From Phytophthora quininea (Eukaryota > Oomycota > Peronosporomycetes > Peronosporales > Peronosporaceae), in NCBI GenBank assembly GCA_011947345.1, contig JAAVTG010000075.1, positions 62,001 to 126,000 on the forward strand: DNA of 64,000 bases, given 5' to 3'. The translations under genes were made by a program, and so were the position numbers. The notes beneath the pieces are model-generated. The model was not told the origin of the DNA, did not search any database, and was given only the letters and a program-made list of their open reading frames with translations. This document shows positions 46,023 to 57,263 of this stretch, piece after piece (the first letter of the stretch is position 1; the number at the start of each line of letters is the position of its first letter).

Positions 46023-47279
46023 ATGGTACTAGTCTGCAAGTGGAAGACCTACAAGAAGACACGGAAGGATGGCCCCGGCGAAGATTCTGTTCTTGCGTGC
46101 TCCAACCCGAAGTGTGATAACCAAAGCCACCAAGCCTGCTTTGATGACTTATTGTCAGTGTTTTGTGATGGTGAGAAGTTTCCATCACTGGTGTGCGGCA
46201 AGCGTTGCCTGAATGCGATGCGCAAGGCTGCCAAGATGGTCATGGAAGTGCCTACTGCTACCAAGAAGCGGATTGCTTGGCACAATGACGGTCCCACGCC
46301 GAGTATTAGCTCGGTGAGCTGCCTTCTCGACTGGATGACAACTGGTACCAACTACGAGGGCTATCGTGGTGGAGACGCTCAAAGTGGAGACACTAAGTCG
46401 GCAATTGCGGGTGAGATTTTGCAGTTCCTCGCCGACGCTGGTGTGACGACGCCCCGCTGTGTGAAGGATATCACGACCAAGATTTCAAGTCTGGAGACAA
46501 CTTACAAGACTGTTGCAGATTGGCTTGGTGCCACAGGGCAGGGAGTTGAAGAGGGAAAACAATTACAAGACGCTATCTTATCCCACTGCCCATACTACTA
46601 CCAGTTGGATGACATCATGAAGGACCGAGCCAGTACGACGCCTTTAATGCTGAATACAGAGAGTCTCAACTCTGGTAGTGAAAGTGACGATGAAGAAGAG
46701 TCGAGTGATGACACGTTGCGCGGTGATGCAAGTAGTGGTGGTATTGCAAGTGACATGACTAGTACTTCTCCTTACGCAATAAGCAATGGCCCTACTACTT
46801 CAACTACTACTGGTACGGCCGCTCAGCAACCGGTAACACCGGTTCCGCCAGGTGTGAAAATGCCATTTACACGGGAAACGTCCAACCCCAGTAGCGACCG
46901 CAAGAGACCTGCTAGTACTCCAAAGTCTGTTGAATCTGCCGCCAAAACAGCTAAAGATGACACGATGGATCTCGTGGCAATCTACCCGCTAACGGAATTG
47001 AAGAAGATCCAGTTTGCACAGGATAAGCAGTTTCAATTGCAGTCGCTTAGGATTAAACGGGATAAAGCGGCAAGTTTAGCTGAGGAGACCCGCGCTAAAG
47101 TTGAAGAGGCCGCTGCCAGAACTCTGCACTACCGAACTCAGGCTGAATCGTGTCTACTAAACCGAAAGGTTTGCTTGCTGCGGGAGTGGAACAAACTTCG
47201 TGAGGAGGGCGTGCCTCAGTGTGAAATCGACTTCATGTTGCCGTTGTTACCGGCGGACCTGGAGGAGATAGTGGAATAG
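46023..47279 (+). CDS. Harbinger companion protein (putative Myb-like DNA-binding partner)
   Basis: Intact 418-residue frame from ATG 46023. A Cys-rich N-terminus (C-S-N-P-K-C-D-N-Q-S-H-Q-A-C and later C-G-K-R-C) suggests a zinc-binding segment. A predicted helical Myb/SANT-like part lies about residues 95-190 (L-L-D-W, W-L-G-A-T-G-Q-G-V), then a Ser/Thr-rich low-complexity region and a C-terminal coiled coil (about 325-400). In PIF/Harbinger elements the second protein binds the TIR region and imports the transposase. The assignment rests mainly on position inside the element and domain layout. The 3' end overlaps the transposase gene. Confidence 0.7.
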   Translation: MVLVCKWKTYKKTRKDGPGEDSVLACSNPKCDNQSHQACFDDLLSVFCDGEKFPSLVCGKRCLNAMRKAAKMVMEVPTATKKRIAWHNDGPTPSISSVSCLLDWMTTGTNYEGYRGGDAQSGDTKSAIAGEILQFLADAGVTTPRCVKDITTKISSLETTYKTVADWLGATGQGVEEGKQLQDAILSHCPYYYQLDDIMKDRASTTPLMLNTESLNSGSESDDEEESSDDTLRGDASSGGIASDMTSTSPYAISNGPTTSTTTGTAAQQPVTPVPPGVKMPFTRETSNPSSDRKRPASTPKSVESAAKTAKDDTMDLVAIYPLTELKKIQFAQDKQFQLQSLRIKRDKAASLAEETRAKVEEAAARTLHYRTQAESCLLNRKVCLLREWNKLREEGVPQCEIDFMLPLLPADLEEIVE

Positions 47280-48496
47280 CTGAGATCGCCTCTCCGTTCC
47301 GCCTGCAAGACGGCTGATGGGCTGATTTAGTTCGTCGTCGTTATCCAGCGGTTTCCCGTACTTTTTGATATCAGGCTTCCAGTCTTCCGGGATAGGATCA
47401 GCAATGAGAAGATTATGCAAGATGAATGCACATGTAGTGAGCCGCAGCAGATGTCGCATACTCGCCTTGCGTCTTACCTTGATTCTAATTCCACGGAGAA
47501 ACTGGAAACGGGTCTTCAGCAAACCAACGCAGTGCTCTGTCTTAATTCGAACCTTTGCTAAGCGAGTGTTGAAGTACTTGCGCTGGTGGTCTAGCTCACT
47601 TTTAGGTGGTTTCTTAAAAGCTGGGACCATTGCGGGTGATAGCTGGAATGCTGAGTCCCCTAGTAGATACTGATTGTGATCGAAAAACCGTCCAGGCTCT
47701 TGGCAAACGCGACTATTAGACCACACGCGGTTATCGTGTACACATCCCGGCCAGCCAACAACAGCGTCTTGAACACGAGCAACATCATCGCACATAATTA
47801 AAGCGTTCAGCGAGTATCCACCTTTACGAGAGTAGTAATCTTCACCGTTCTTGAACGGCTTAAACTCAAGGGGCAGCAGTGTTCCGTCAATCATACCCAC
47901 GCAGTTCACAAAACCATAGCGTTGATGAATCCGCGTTGCTATTTGCTTCCGCTCGTCTTCGTCAGGCCATGTCATGGTAGTGTCCTTTAACTTGAGCATA
48001 GCTGACGTTGCACGCTTAAGATAGTTTTTAATGGATCCTTTCCCCAAACCAAAGAAAACCCCAGCTTTGGAGCCGAGTTGTCGTTACCAAAGGGGCCCAG
48101 ATACTTGAGGAGAATAAGAAGGTGGAGCTCTGGCCCGCCACGAAATGCACGACGACCAGAAGGTTTAAAAACGGGATCATCTTGAATCAGCTCCGGAATA
48201 GCATCGAAAGCAGGTCTAGACACTCGAAAGTATCCTATAAACTCCTCCTCGGTCAGTTCATCTTGATCATAAAGGTACTGCTTCCACTTATCAGCACGTT
48301 TCCGGTACTTGTTGGGTCGAAAAGAATAACGAGACGATAACACTTGCTCTAAGTGTAACTCGACGTGCTCGTCGATTTCATCTTCCGAGGCATCGCTCAC
48401 GTCTAACAACAAGCGCTTGAGAGCTTTCTCACGACGAGCCTTGACCTCTTGCTTCAGCCTACGAGCGAGCCGCTTGCGTTTGCTTATTCGCGCCAT
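47247..48496 (-). CDS. PIF/Harbinger transposase (DDE_Tnp_4)
   Basis: ATG 48496 (M-A-R-I-S-K-R-K-R, a basic putative nuclear-localisation start). The N-terminal half has a P-E-L-H-L-L-I-L-L-K-Y-L block; the catalytic half has G-M-I-D-G-T (first Asp, about 47895), G-D-S-A-F (second Asp, about 47665) and the V-R-I-K-T-E-H-C-V-G-L-L-K-x-R-F signature with the Glu (about 47545). About 415 residues. One frame change near 48055, in a G/T-run context, otherwise intact. Together with conserved TIRs and TSD this looks like a young copy. Confidence 0.85.
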
Positions 48497-48664
48497 GGCT
48501 GGAAGCGCGCCAAAACTCAAAGTACAGGAGAGAGACACGGCACAAAAATATGAGCTGCTGGAAGTGCGTACTGGGGGTTGACAATTCTGCTGCACAATGA
48601 TTGGAGGAAATAAAATCCTACCAAAAACAAAAAAACTGGGCAGCTGTCAGAGTTGGCGACCACT

Positions 48665-49926
48665 ATTGATCAGTAACGATAAAAGCTTTCAGCTGCCAAG
48701 CTTTCGCATTTTGGCGTTGGTGGTGCTGGGATCTGCTTCGCGTATAAGTGAGCGATTCGCCCAGTACTTACGACATTGCCGTTCAGCCGGTCCCCAGCCT
48801 TCAACTCCTTCGCAGTGGTAGCAGACGACGCATTCGCTTTGGCATTCCTGGTGTACTTCGAGGCTGCTTGCTTCAGGTCCAACTTCAACGTCTTGCACGT
48901 TTGCAGGACAACTGGTTCGTCAGCGCCTGCATCCGCGGACTCTCTTTCTATCCCAATTTAAATTATTTGCTGTAAAAAAACGCGACCTTGACAAAACATC
49001 CACGTTGGCCAGGCAGGTCTCCTGTGGCAACAAACGCGTTTTATCGACGAGGAGCCGTTGATGCTCTGCCGCGGTGAGGATGTTCGAGGTGAACTCTCAG
49101 AGAATGACGCCCTTCAACCAATCCGAAAATCGTTTGACGGTCAGAGATTGGACAGCTCTCTTCGTTCCCCGTCAAAAACTTCGCCACTACTCGCATCAGC
49201 AAGCACGCCGAAGAAGCTGGACTGGAAAGAATTGGCATTCTCAGAACATTTTGCACCTGATTTTAAAACCTAGTTCGGATTACAGAGATTAGCTAAATAT
49301 TACCTAACACATACTTTGTTGGCCCGGTTTCGCAAGCTAAATTAACTATGCACCGTGCCGTTTGTGTAAAAACTGCCGATCTAGTGCAAACCGTGCCTGA
49401 TCGAGACGATCTCAGAGCAATTGCTTTTCAAGAGGTTAAAGAAGGACCTTCGTCACAGGGCCATTTTATTCTCGTGTCGCGGTGGAGCCAACGCTCACCC
49501 CAAACGGCAACCCACGGAGCGAAACCATGCGATAAAGTATATGGATGGAACCTCTTCCTTCCTCGAACCCCATTCGTCAGGATGCAAACTAGATTGCCCC
49601 CCTCCGCGTATCCACCCAGGACCTCCTCTTCTTTTGCTCCCTGTCTGGTACCCTGACTCGTGCTATTTCTGCCTGCTGTCTGCATCATCCACCTTAATGA
49701 CGATTCGAAAGCCACATGTGTTGATCTCTCTCTCGCCATTGGGATTATCTCTTCAACGCGCGCACTCACTGTGATACGATATCTGTAGCTGTGGCGGCGG
49801 CGACATTGGAGGCACAGGTGATCTCATCATCATCACCACGTACTGAAATTCTGGGCAGTCGAACCGAGTATTGTGTTGCTTTGAATCTCCACCTGGCCCT
49901 GGCTCAAGTGTGCTCCGTCCGCAGAG
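48665..49926. other. No recognised gene
   Basis: Short frames on both strands (for example near 48750-48960 and 49348-49770) without any domain. Probably degraded repeats. Confidence 0.4.
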
Positions 49927-50495
49927 GTTAATTTAACACGGCTGCGTGAACTTCTAAAGAAGTATGGAGACTGTTTTCGTCTCGTAATTGGCAAGGAACC
50001 GCCAATCAAGGTGGCTCCTTTGAAGGTTCGACTCGTAGCGGATGCAAGACCGGTCAAGGCTAAGACTCGGCGCTATCCACCCTTGCACAAGGCGTATCTG
50101 GAGAAGCACATCAAAGAGTTGCTGGAGAATGGCCTAGCTTGCCTGAACAATCGAAGTCGTTGGGTGTCACCACCGCGGGTGGTTACCAAAAAGGAGCCCG
50201 ACGATTTTCGGGTGACAGTGAACACAAGGGCTGTCAATGCGCTGACGGAGCCAATGCCATGGCCTATGCCGGATCTTGAAGCCGACCTGGTTAGTGTTGA
50301 AGAGCCTGAAGATTATTTTACGTTGGATTGGTGCCGCGGATACTGGCAGCTACCATTGGACGAAAAATCTCAAGAATTGTTTACCATCATCACTCACAGA
50401 AGCATGATCACCCCGACGCGAGTCCTGATGGGATCTTCAGACGCCGTTATATTCTGCCAATATACTGTGGGGCATATATTCGGCAAACTCCTGTC
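49927..50495 (+). pseudogene. Gypsy reverse transcriptase fragment
   Basis: Open from about 49927 and matching the start of a Gypsy RT distinct from the full element: K-V-A-P-L-K-V-R-L, then F-R-V-T-V-N-T-R-A-V-N, P-M-P-D-L-E-A-D-L and F-T-L-D-W-C-R-G-Y-W-Q-L-P-L (first catalytic Asp region). It ends in the V-L-M-G ... F-C-Q segment, before the YxDD motif, where minus-strand integrase sequence takes over. Confidence 0.8.
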
Positions 50496-51765
50496 TCGTA
50501 AAATTCTAGCTTGCGCTCGACAAAGGTTTTGACGAGATCCGGAACGTCCTCGTAGATGATGTTGGCAGGCTCCCACGATGCTTCCAACGGATCGAGTCCC
50601 ACCCGCTCCACTTAGAGCTCCCAAACGTGCGAGTTAAGCCCCGTTCGACGCTGCGATAACCGTGAGACGAGGTATCCACCCTCACCATGCATAGCGTGAG
50701 CAACCAGATCATCGGTTACGTCACGATCAACGTCCGCGTAAAATTTGAATCGAGATGCGTGATGAGTCGTCACACCAAAAGGAGCCGTCAGGTCCTGAAC
50801 CTCGAACACATAATCAATGACCGCCTTGACAATTCGTTTTGGTCCGCGCTATTGGATAGCCAATTTGTTCGATCGCGATAGTACTTGCGCAGCAAGAACA
50901 AAGTCCCCTTCGGAGAAAGAGGCCATTCCACACCTTGCTTCTTGGCTCTGCACCCGCGAGCTTGGGTCTGTTTCTTGACCGCCTCTGCTCTCAAGGCACG
51001 GCGCATCGATTCGAGGTCGACCGCAACCTCGCGAATTGACTGCTTATCCACAACAGCGGCCACGTCCTCTACTGTTTCAACAGTAGGATGTAATATCGCC
51101 GTGAGTGGATTCCCACCTGGTAACGCTGTAAACGCCGTCACAGGGGACACGCCACCGAGGCGATAAGCTGGGGCGTTGTTAAGGGCCGACTGTACGATCG
51201 GTAACACACTTGGCCACTGAGATATAACCGATTTCATCTCGCTTAGAAGAGCTCTTAGATAGCGCAGCAAGAGGCGGTTAGCAACCTCAACAGAGCCGTT
51301 AGTCCACGGACAATAGGCGGTAGTGAAGTGGTGCGAGCCGCAGAGCTTGCGTCGTTACAAATCGATCAGCTCGTTCTTGAAATGCGTGCCACGGTCCGAC
51401 ACCCAGCTAGGGACAGGACCAAAGCACTTAAACCAGTCCAGTAACCCGTCACATGCTACAGACGCCATCGCTGCAACGCAGACAGTGAGTTCCACGTACC
51501 CAGTAATGTCATCCTTGACCACTGGTACGTACTTCAAACCATCCGAGCTTTCGGGTATTGACATGAAATCGAGATGAATAAGCTCATTTGGCTTAGTTGC
51601 ATGTAAGGCAGGGCCGAAAGGCCTCGGAACCGATTTCTCCCCGACGGTCATACAGTGCAGACAGCTTCGCACAAAGATAGCAAAGTATGTAGCGCTTCCC
51701 AAGAGAATACATCAGACAAAGCCTTCGAAGTGGCTGCAACTCCGCGGTGGTGTATTGATAATTCC
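50496..51765 (-). pseudogene. Gypsy integrase and chromodomain fragment, inverted
   Basis: Minus strand: zinc-binding C-L-H-C (about 51660), L-D-F-M (first Asp, about 51560), W-V-S-D-R-G-T-H-F (second Asp, about 51400), then after a break the integrase C-terminal region (S-A-L-N-N-A-P-A-Y-R-L-G-G, about 51175) and a chromodomain-like end (W-E-P, D-L-V-K-T-F-V-E-R-K, about 50515-50590). Stops and shifts interrupt it. It points toward the RT fragment of the opposite strand. Confidence 0.75.
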
Positions 51766-52383
51766 GCAAGCGTACAGTACTAGAAGGGTAATCAACTATC
51801 AGAAAAACGAACGCGTAAGTGCTGTTTCTACTGCAAAACGGGTTCGGTCAGGTCGTTGGTGGCTGCCTTACCAAATTTGCGTTCTGAAACAAGGGTCACC
51901 GGAACATTAACAAAGGGCTATCATAACCAGATAGGCGCCAGGCTCTTCCTGGACACAAAGCACCGACAACCGGTTCTGAACCCAAAGAAGTCGACGGAGA
52001 AGACGATAATAATGATGGCGAGGATACACTGCCGGTCAAAATAAACCGGCCACCCAGGTTTCGGTCGATATCTCGGTCAATAATTAGTGTTAGACGGTGA
52101 TCTTTTGATATGTTTTTGTACTGTGCAACGGCAAAGCCTACTTGTGCTAACACTCGCGTTTTTGCGGTTTGCAGCATACCTCTCATACAACTATCGCTTT
52201 TGCACTACGGCCAAACTTCCGGCCATCCGATACAAAACACTATATATAAAAATGGGTACAGGAAAAGTAGAGCAGTCTTTCGGTGCGTTGACATACCTAC
52301 GGCAGTGATAGTCAATTGAAAAAATCACATCGAAATCCATGAGGTAAGAATCGAAAGAGAGACTCTTATGACCACTACAACTT
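51766..52383. other. No recognised gene
   Basis: Short frames only. Between the Gypsy fragment and the hAT remnant; no boundary repeats seen. Confidence 0.35.
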
Positions 52384-53060
52384 TTTGTCCTCTACCAAGC
52401 GTCTTCGGACAACACCTGGAGGCGGTCAACCGCCATCGCGCAGCACTCTGCAACGGGATGTCGTCGATATTGTTCATCTCGAACTTGCGAAGGCGTTCTA
52501 CACGTCTGCAATCCCGTTTCGTGTGATTAATAATCCACATCTCCAAAAGGCATTAACCTACTTCTGCCCCAAATTACCGCTACCAACGCGCCAGAATTTA
52601 GTTACACCTCCTCTTGGACGGGTCTACACATCTGAAGTTATCGGCGTTTCTGGCTGACCAAATAGACTCAGGTGTGGTGACAGATGGCTGAACCGATGGC
52701 AATCAGAACAGCGTCGTCAATTGCGTGCTAGCAGCACCGACAATTAGGCCACTGATGTGTCGTCTGGTACTACAGGTTCCAATGAAAATAACGGAGAGTA
52801 TACGTCGTCTGAAATCTCAAACGTCTACGCCGGAGTGGAGAGAATCGCTGGGTTTGGAAAGGTGTCGTCTGTGGTAACTGATAACTCCCCCAACATTAAG
52901 AAAGCAGGCAACCTCGTCGAAGCGAGACACCCGGGGTGATATACAGTAGATGCTCGGCTCATGCACTGAACATTCTGCTTAAGGACATAATCAGGAAGAT
53001 TAAGCTCTCCTCAACTGTGCTAAAAAAACTCGGTGAAAGTGGCATAATATGTTTGCGCTC
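52384..53060 (+). pseudogene. hAT-like transposase remnant (DUF659 region)
   Basis: Fragments in several frames: A-K-A-F-Y-T-S-A-I-P-F-R-V-I (about 52485-52530), L-P-T-R-Q-N-L (about 52580), then V-V-T-D-N-S-P-N-I-K-K-A (about 52870-52910) and C-S-A-H-A-L-N-I-L-L-K-D-I (about 52955-52995), the order found in DUF659/hAT transposases of oomycetes. Interrupted by stops. Confidence 0.65.
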
Positions 53061-54194
53061 GGAACCTACTGCTGGATCGTGTACGAGTTGAGCGTTCGGT
53101 TGTGAATAAGAAACCCGGGTAGTTATCGACCCCGGTCTCCATGATATGGTGCACGAAACAGAAGTGTACTACAACCGTGCTATGCAATCGGAATCTCTCG
53201 GGGCAGCCTTTTCAGACCCACAGCTCATGAAAAGAACGAAAAATCTGAAAAGAAAGAGACTGATACTGAAAAGGAGAAGCAAACAGCAAAATTGGCTGCT
53301 GTTGGAGGTATTATTCTCGGTAGGGAGTTTTGAGAGAATGCAGCACTTGCTCTTAGTCCACCAACGACCAAGTCAAAATTCTTGCTTTTCCCATTATTCA
53401 ATCATGTTGTAGGACACAACATTTAGAAAGGATTATACTTACTATTGCATGCTCTTCTATTAGATACATTCCTTATTTGTGTGAAACGCGACATGACAGT
53501 TTTGGCTCAATCCCATGTGCGCTTATCTGGATTTCGTCGTGCAAATATGGCTGTTTGGATAGAATTCGTCGTGCACATCGCACAATAATCTTCCTATATG
53601 CAAAAATGTGAAGTATATAAATCCAAGTCAAATTGCCAAATGCAAAATGCGAGCCCAACAGGAGATTATCGGCATCGTTTAACGTGTATTTCGCACCATA
53701 AGCTCTCATTCTAGTTGTATTTGCTAAACTAGCCTCCGTTCCCGCTACCGAAGGTCTGTGTACAGGTCGCTTGGCAGCCGTAGAATTGCTGGTCACACCG
53801 CGTTACTTCGTCGGCGCAAGGACTCCCGCGTCGCGAGTGCCTCAAGATTCAGAGGACTTACTAGGGTGTTCTGACAAACCATTCTACACCTGTGTCCCCA
53901 ACATGCGGCCCCATTGAAACGAGCTGGTGAACCGAGTCTAGAGCGGTCCTAGTCGGTAGTTTGCGGTATTTCGACCAACAGGAAAGCGCCGTGGAGCAGG
54001 AACTAGCTAGCCGCCAAGAACGTTGCGATAATTCGTACCACTTAGTGAGGACGCGCGTACATAGCCCTTCAGTTCCGATGTTCCTCAACGTCGCTGATTT
54101 GTGTGACACGCTTCCCTCCCTACGCCTCACCGTGCCTCATGTGGCTTCGTCGTACCAGATCCAAATGTTGTCATTCCGACACTGGGGACAGGAG
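53061..54194. other. No recognised gene
   Basis: Contains scattered short frames (for example 53473-53796 minus) without known domains; transposon-rich surroundings. Confidence 0.35.
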
Positions 54195-55090
54195 TTAGAT
54201 ACAGACGAATGAGAAGACTACAATGCTGGTAATTGTATTGTGTTCGAGTAATCGCCGAAATGACAATAGAGATTTACACCTACTTGCTCGCTTTTCTTTG
54301 CGCAATAATGCATTGCAACCTTCAAAATATTTTAGGGAGTCACGAAAAGCCATATTCGCGAGACGCTGGATCCAGCGCTTCAGTAGGGAGAAACCAACTT
54401 TGATCGGATATAAATCCAGTGAGTTCGGTGGCAGCAAAACCAGCAGAGCGCTGGTGGCATGCACGAGAGTCCGCAACTCTTCGTACATGTGGATCTTGGC
54501 ATTGTCGAGAATGACGATGGATGGAGGTAGCGGTCAGGGGTTTAAGTAGGGAGTATTTTTTCCCCTTGAAGACGACATGAAAGCTGGTCCTGGTAAACGT
54601 GGTATCCAACGTACCCCACGAAAACAAGAACTGATGTGTCCATGGCGGCGATAATTGACACACGCTTGCCACGTGCAAATGGGATTTGTATTCTTGCAGG
54701 TGTACTTCGAGCAGACCAATCATGATTTCGCAGCATTTACCTAGGAAAGATTGGACACCAGTAAAATCCCAAGCAAATATAATTTTAGCGATCCTACCTG
54801 CCGTCTTTAGACGACCGCTGTGATATGACCCCAACCACTACACAAATTCTTGTCTCTCGCGAGGAAAGCACTCAATTGCGCGTCTTGTAAGAACTTTACG
54901 AGTAAGCGCTAGATCAAACTTTAGCGCTCGGCAAATGGTGGCGTCAGAGACATTCTGGAGGATTGAAATCGATGGGTGAGCTCAGCACGCAGCTCTTCAA
55001 AGTGTAAGCATGGATGGTCTGCAACATGCTGTTCAGCAAACACGCGCACACACTGACGCCATCGTGAGTACTGCTCTTTTGTCAACATTG
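54195..55090 (-). pseudogene. Tc1/mariner-like transposase remnant (DDE_3)
   Basis: Minus strand, from a start-like ATG near 55088 (M-L-T-K-E-Q-Y). An N-terminal HTH-like part with A-T-I-C-R-A-L follows (about 54940), then degraded catalytic segments and the L-L-P-P-N-S-L-D-L-Y-P-I motif near 54420-54450, corresponding to the canonical LPPYSPDLNPIE that carries the second Asp and final acidic residue. Here the final acidic residue is Lys (P-I-K-V). Stops and shifts throughout; inactive. Confidence 0.7.
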
Positions 55091-55651
55091 CCAGTCTCCA
55101 TAAACCTACTATACCACCTCTAGAGGCATCTCCAAGACGCTCCTAAGGCATTAAATACAACATATAGCTGAACATCCTACACATACATTAGTACAATGCC
55201 TTGCCACCTCATATCGAGGAAAACTTATTTGTTTCGAAAACCGAAAGGTTTGAGAACTACCTTTTGCTGAATGTCAGAATGCTGTTCCTGGTTCTGGTAT
55301 TCGGGCTGCGCACTCGAAAATGAAGGCACCCGTCATTCGTTTGACGGAAATTAAAGCGGTACAGCGGTACTATTGCTAATTCCGCACTGAATCACCAGAT
55401 TAATTGCTTAAAGTCAGGCACCATCGCATTATTCGCTAATGTTCGACAAACATAGTTTTTCAAGGCTGATTAGCCAACAGAAGGGAAAGGCACAATACAT
55501 GCTGTCAGCGACAGTTTTTTTAGGTCAGATTTACTTGGCAATTGTAATTTGTTCAATGCGCCTGTCTTTGTCCCTAGTGAAAAACCGCTTTCTTTACAAA
55601 TAAATTCTTCGAGGCGGGCCAAAACCGAAATTCTTGGCACTGGGAAAACGT
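55091..55651. other. Intergenic; promoter of the next gene
   Basis: No gene recognised. The last 100-200 bp presumably hold the promoter of the gene starting at 55652. Confidence 0.35.
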
Positions 55652-56725
55652 ATGAGCTCGCCGTCGCCAGAGCAGCATCCACACACCGCGTCAGCGTCCG
55701 ACGACGAGCAGCCGGCGCTGCTGGTGACCGAGTCGAGCACGGAGTCGCTGCCGGCGAGTCTGGGCAAGCCCAAGGCCAAGTTTTCGCACTCGTCCGAGCT
55801 GCAGCTGGAGTACCTCGTCCAATGGCTAGAGCAGCCCGGCAACTTCGCGCTGCTGGCGCGTCCCACACGCGAGCAGGTGGCCGAGAACGCCAACGCCAAC
55901 ACCAAGCGCCTCAAGAAGACGGACGGCTACAAGTCGCTGGCCCAGTACATGAACTATAAGGCGCAGACCCAGTGGACGGACAAAATCGCCTGCAGCCGCT
56001 ACAAGAGCTTCATGGCGTCCTATTACCGAGCCAAAAGACAGCGACCGCTGTACTTGCCGCCGATCTACAAGCGGGTGGACACTCTGATTGGAGGAGACTA
56101 CCAGAGGGACGAACTACCCAAGGTAGAACTGCAGACAAGTACCAGTAGTTTCCATACTGGTATTCGAGAAATGTCCAAGTCAGTGGACGACAAGACGTCC
56201 GTTCGCACGCCCGACAGCGACGTGGAGATGGAGAACAGCAACCTCGTGAACAACCAGGACGAGGAGATGATGCTGCAGCACGAGAGAGCGAGTGTCAAGT
56301 CGGCAGAGAGTTCGCTTGCGGCCGAGAACCAAAGCTCGCTAGCAGATGACAATCAGAGCTCGCTGGTTGAAGGCCACAGCGCGCTAGCGGTGGAGGGCCA
56401 TAGCTCGCTGGCAGTTGAGGAGCACAACTCACCGCCGACGCAGACCGAGGCGCTGCATCTAAGTGAGAAGACGCCGAACAAGTCGCCCGAGGATTTCTTG
56501 GAAGGGAAAGCTGTTACCATCACGACGACCATGCCGGACAACCTGCCGATGAATGAGAAGATGGTGTGGCTGGAGAGCCAGCGGCTGGCGGTCAAGCAGC
56601 AAGAGCTGGAGCTGAAGCAGCTCAAGCAGACGCAGCGTGTCGAGATGATTGTCAAGCTGGCCGCGGCCGGCAAGACTGCCGAGGAGGTGCGCGAGTACCT
56701 AGCGGTCATGGACCAGTTCGAATGA
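55652..56725 (+). CDS. Unknown acidic protein with internal Ser-Ser-Leu repeats
   Basis: Intact single exon from ATG 55652 (M-S-S-P-S-P-E-Q) to 56725, 357 residues. Residues about 45-135 form a predicted helical, basic domain (L-E-Y-L-V-Q-W-L-E-Q; Y-K-S-L-A-Q-Y-M-N-Y) that might be a Myb-like or protein-binding fold. Residues about 225-265 consist of five degenerate copies of a roughly 9-residue unit S-S-L-A-x-E-x-Q or S-S-L-A-V-E-x-H. The C-terminus is a Gln/Leu/Lys coiled coil (Q-Q-E-L-E-L-K-Q-L-K-Q). Highly GC-rich third positions, like the host genes, despite the adjacent transposon remnants. No family recognised. Confidence 0.65.
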   Translation: MSSPSPEQHPHTASASDDEQPALLVTESSTESLPASLGKPKAKFSHSSELQLEYLVQWLEQPGNFALLARPTREQVAENANANTKRLKKTDGYKSLAQYMNYKAQTQWTDKIACSRYKSFMASYYRAKRQRPLYLPPIYKRVDTLIGGDYQRDELPKVELQTSTSSFHTGIREMSKSVDDKTSVRTPDSDVEMENSNLVNNQDEEMMLQHERASVKSAESSLAAENQSSLADDNQSSLVEGHSALAVEGHSSLAVEEHNSPPTQTEALHLSEKTPNKSPEDFLEGKAVTITTTMPDNLPMNEKMVWLESQRLAVKQQELELKQLKQTQRVEMIVKLAAAGKTAEEVREYLAVMDQFE

Positions 56726-57263
56726 AGGGGGCAGCAGCACTTGCTGCGCCAGAGTTTCAACACAGTAGCAACTGCCGATGTTTAGTGTGACGAGAGTCCA
56801 TAGTAGGTAGGAGCAAGCGAAATGCACGATGTTTTTGTCTTCGTCGGTCTGCTTGAGTAGCTTATCGCTGAGGTGATCCCATGGATTTGACATCACCCGG
56901 AATGATGGTGCAGTCACCAGGCCATCCCCGCCTCCATGGGACCGTGTCGGAGCTACCGGTAGCACTCCGAACCATATCGACAGACACATTCGCTGTTTTG
57001 TTCATCAATTTCTCCGCATCCCAGCATCGACTCCATTGCCACAAAATTCAGTGCAGTCAAGTGTACCCATTCCGTATTTTATACTTCAGCCTCATTCGAA
57101 AGCAAGCTGTGGACCTCGAGCGCTCGTCTCCTGTATCCTCGCCGCTTGCTGCGCCCCGCGCACACGTCACCACGAGCCACCCGGCTCCTGCTTATATCCC
57201 CGCACCTGCCGCCGGTTCCTCCGCTCTCCTGACGTCGCTGTGGCCCGCAGAAGGTCACAACTC
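56726..57263. promoter_or_regulatory. Intergenic, upstream of the TKL kinase gene
   Basis: No gene recognised. A pyrimidine-rich stretch with GCCTCATTCG near 57087-57096 resembles the oomycete initiator (CTCATT core), about 170 bp before ATG 57264. Confidence 0.35.

Larger units (their letters stand above)
45675..48664. mobile_element. PIF/Harbinger DNA transposon with two convergent genes
   Basis: 2,990 bp bounded by 22-bp terminal inverted repeats (45675-45696 and 48643-48664; they begin AGTGGTCGCC and differ at one base) and flanked by a 3-bp direct repeat ATT (45672-45674; 48665-48667), the TSD length expected for PIF/Harbinger. It carries the two genes typical of the superfamily: a DNA-binding companion protein (plus) and a DDE_Tnp_4 transposase (minus), whose 3' ends overlap by 33 bp. 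Confidence 0.9.

Noticed and set aside
53473..53796. Secreted effector (RxLR or CRN) candidates in the transposon-rich block
   Set aside because: No frame here has a signal peptide followed by RxLR-EER or an LFLAK motif.
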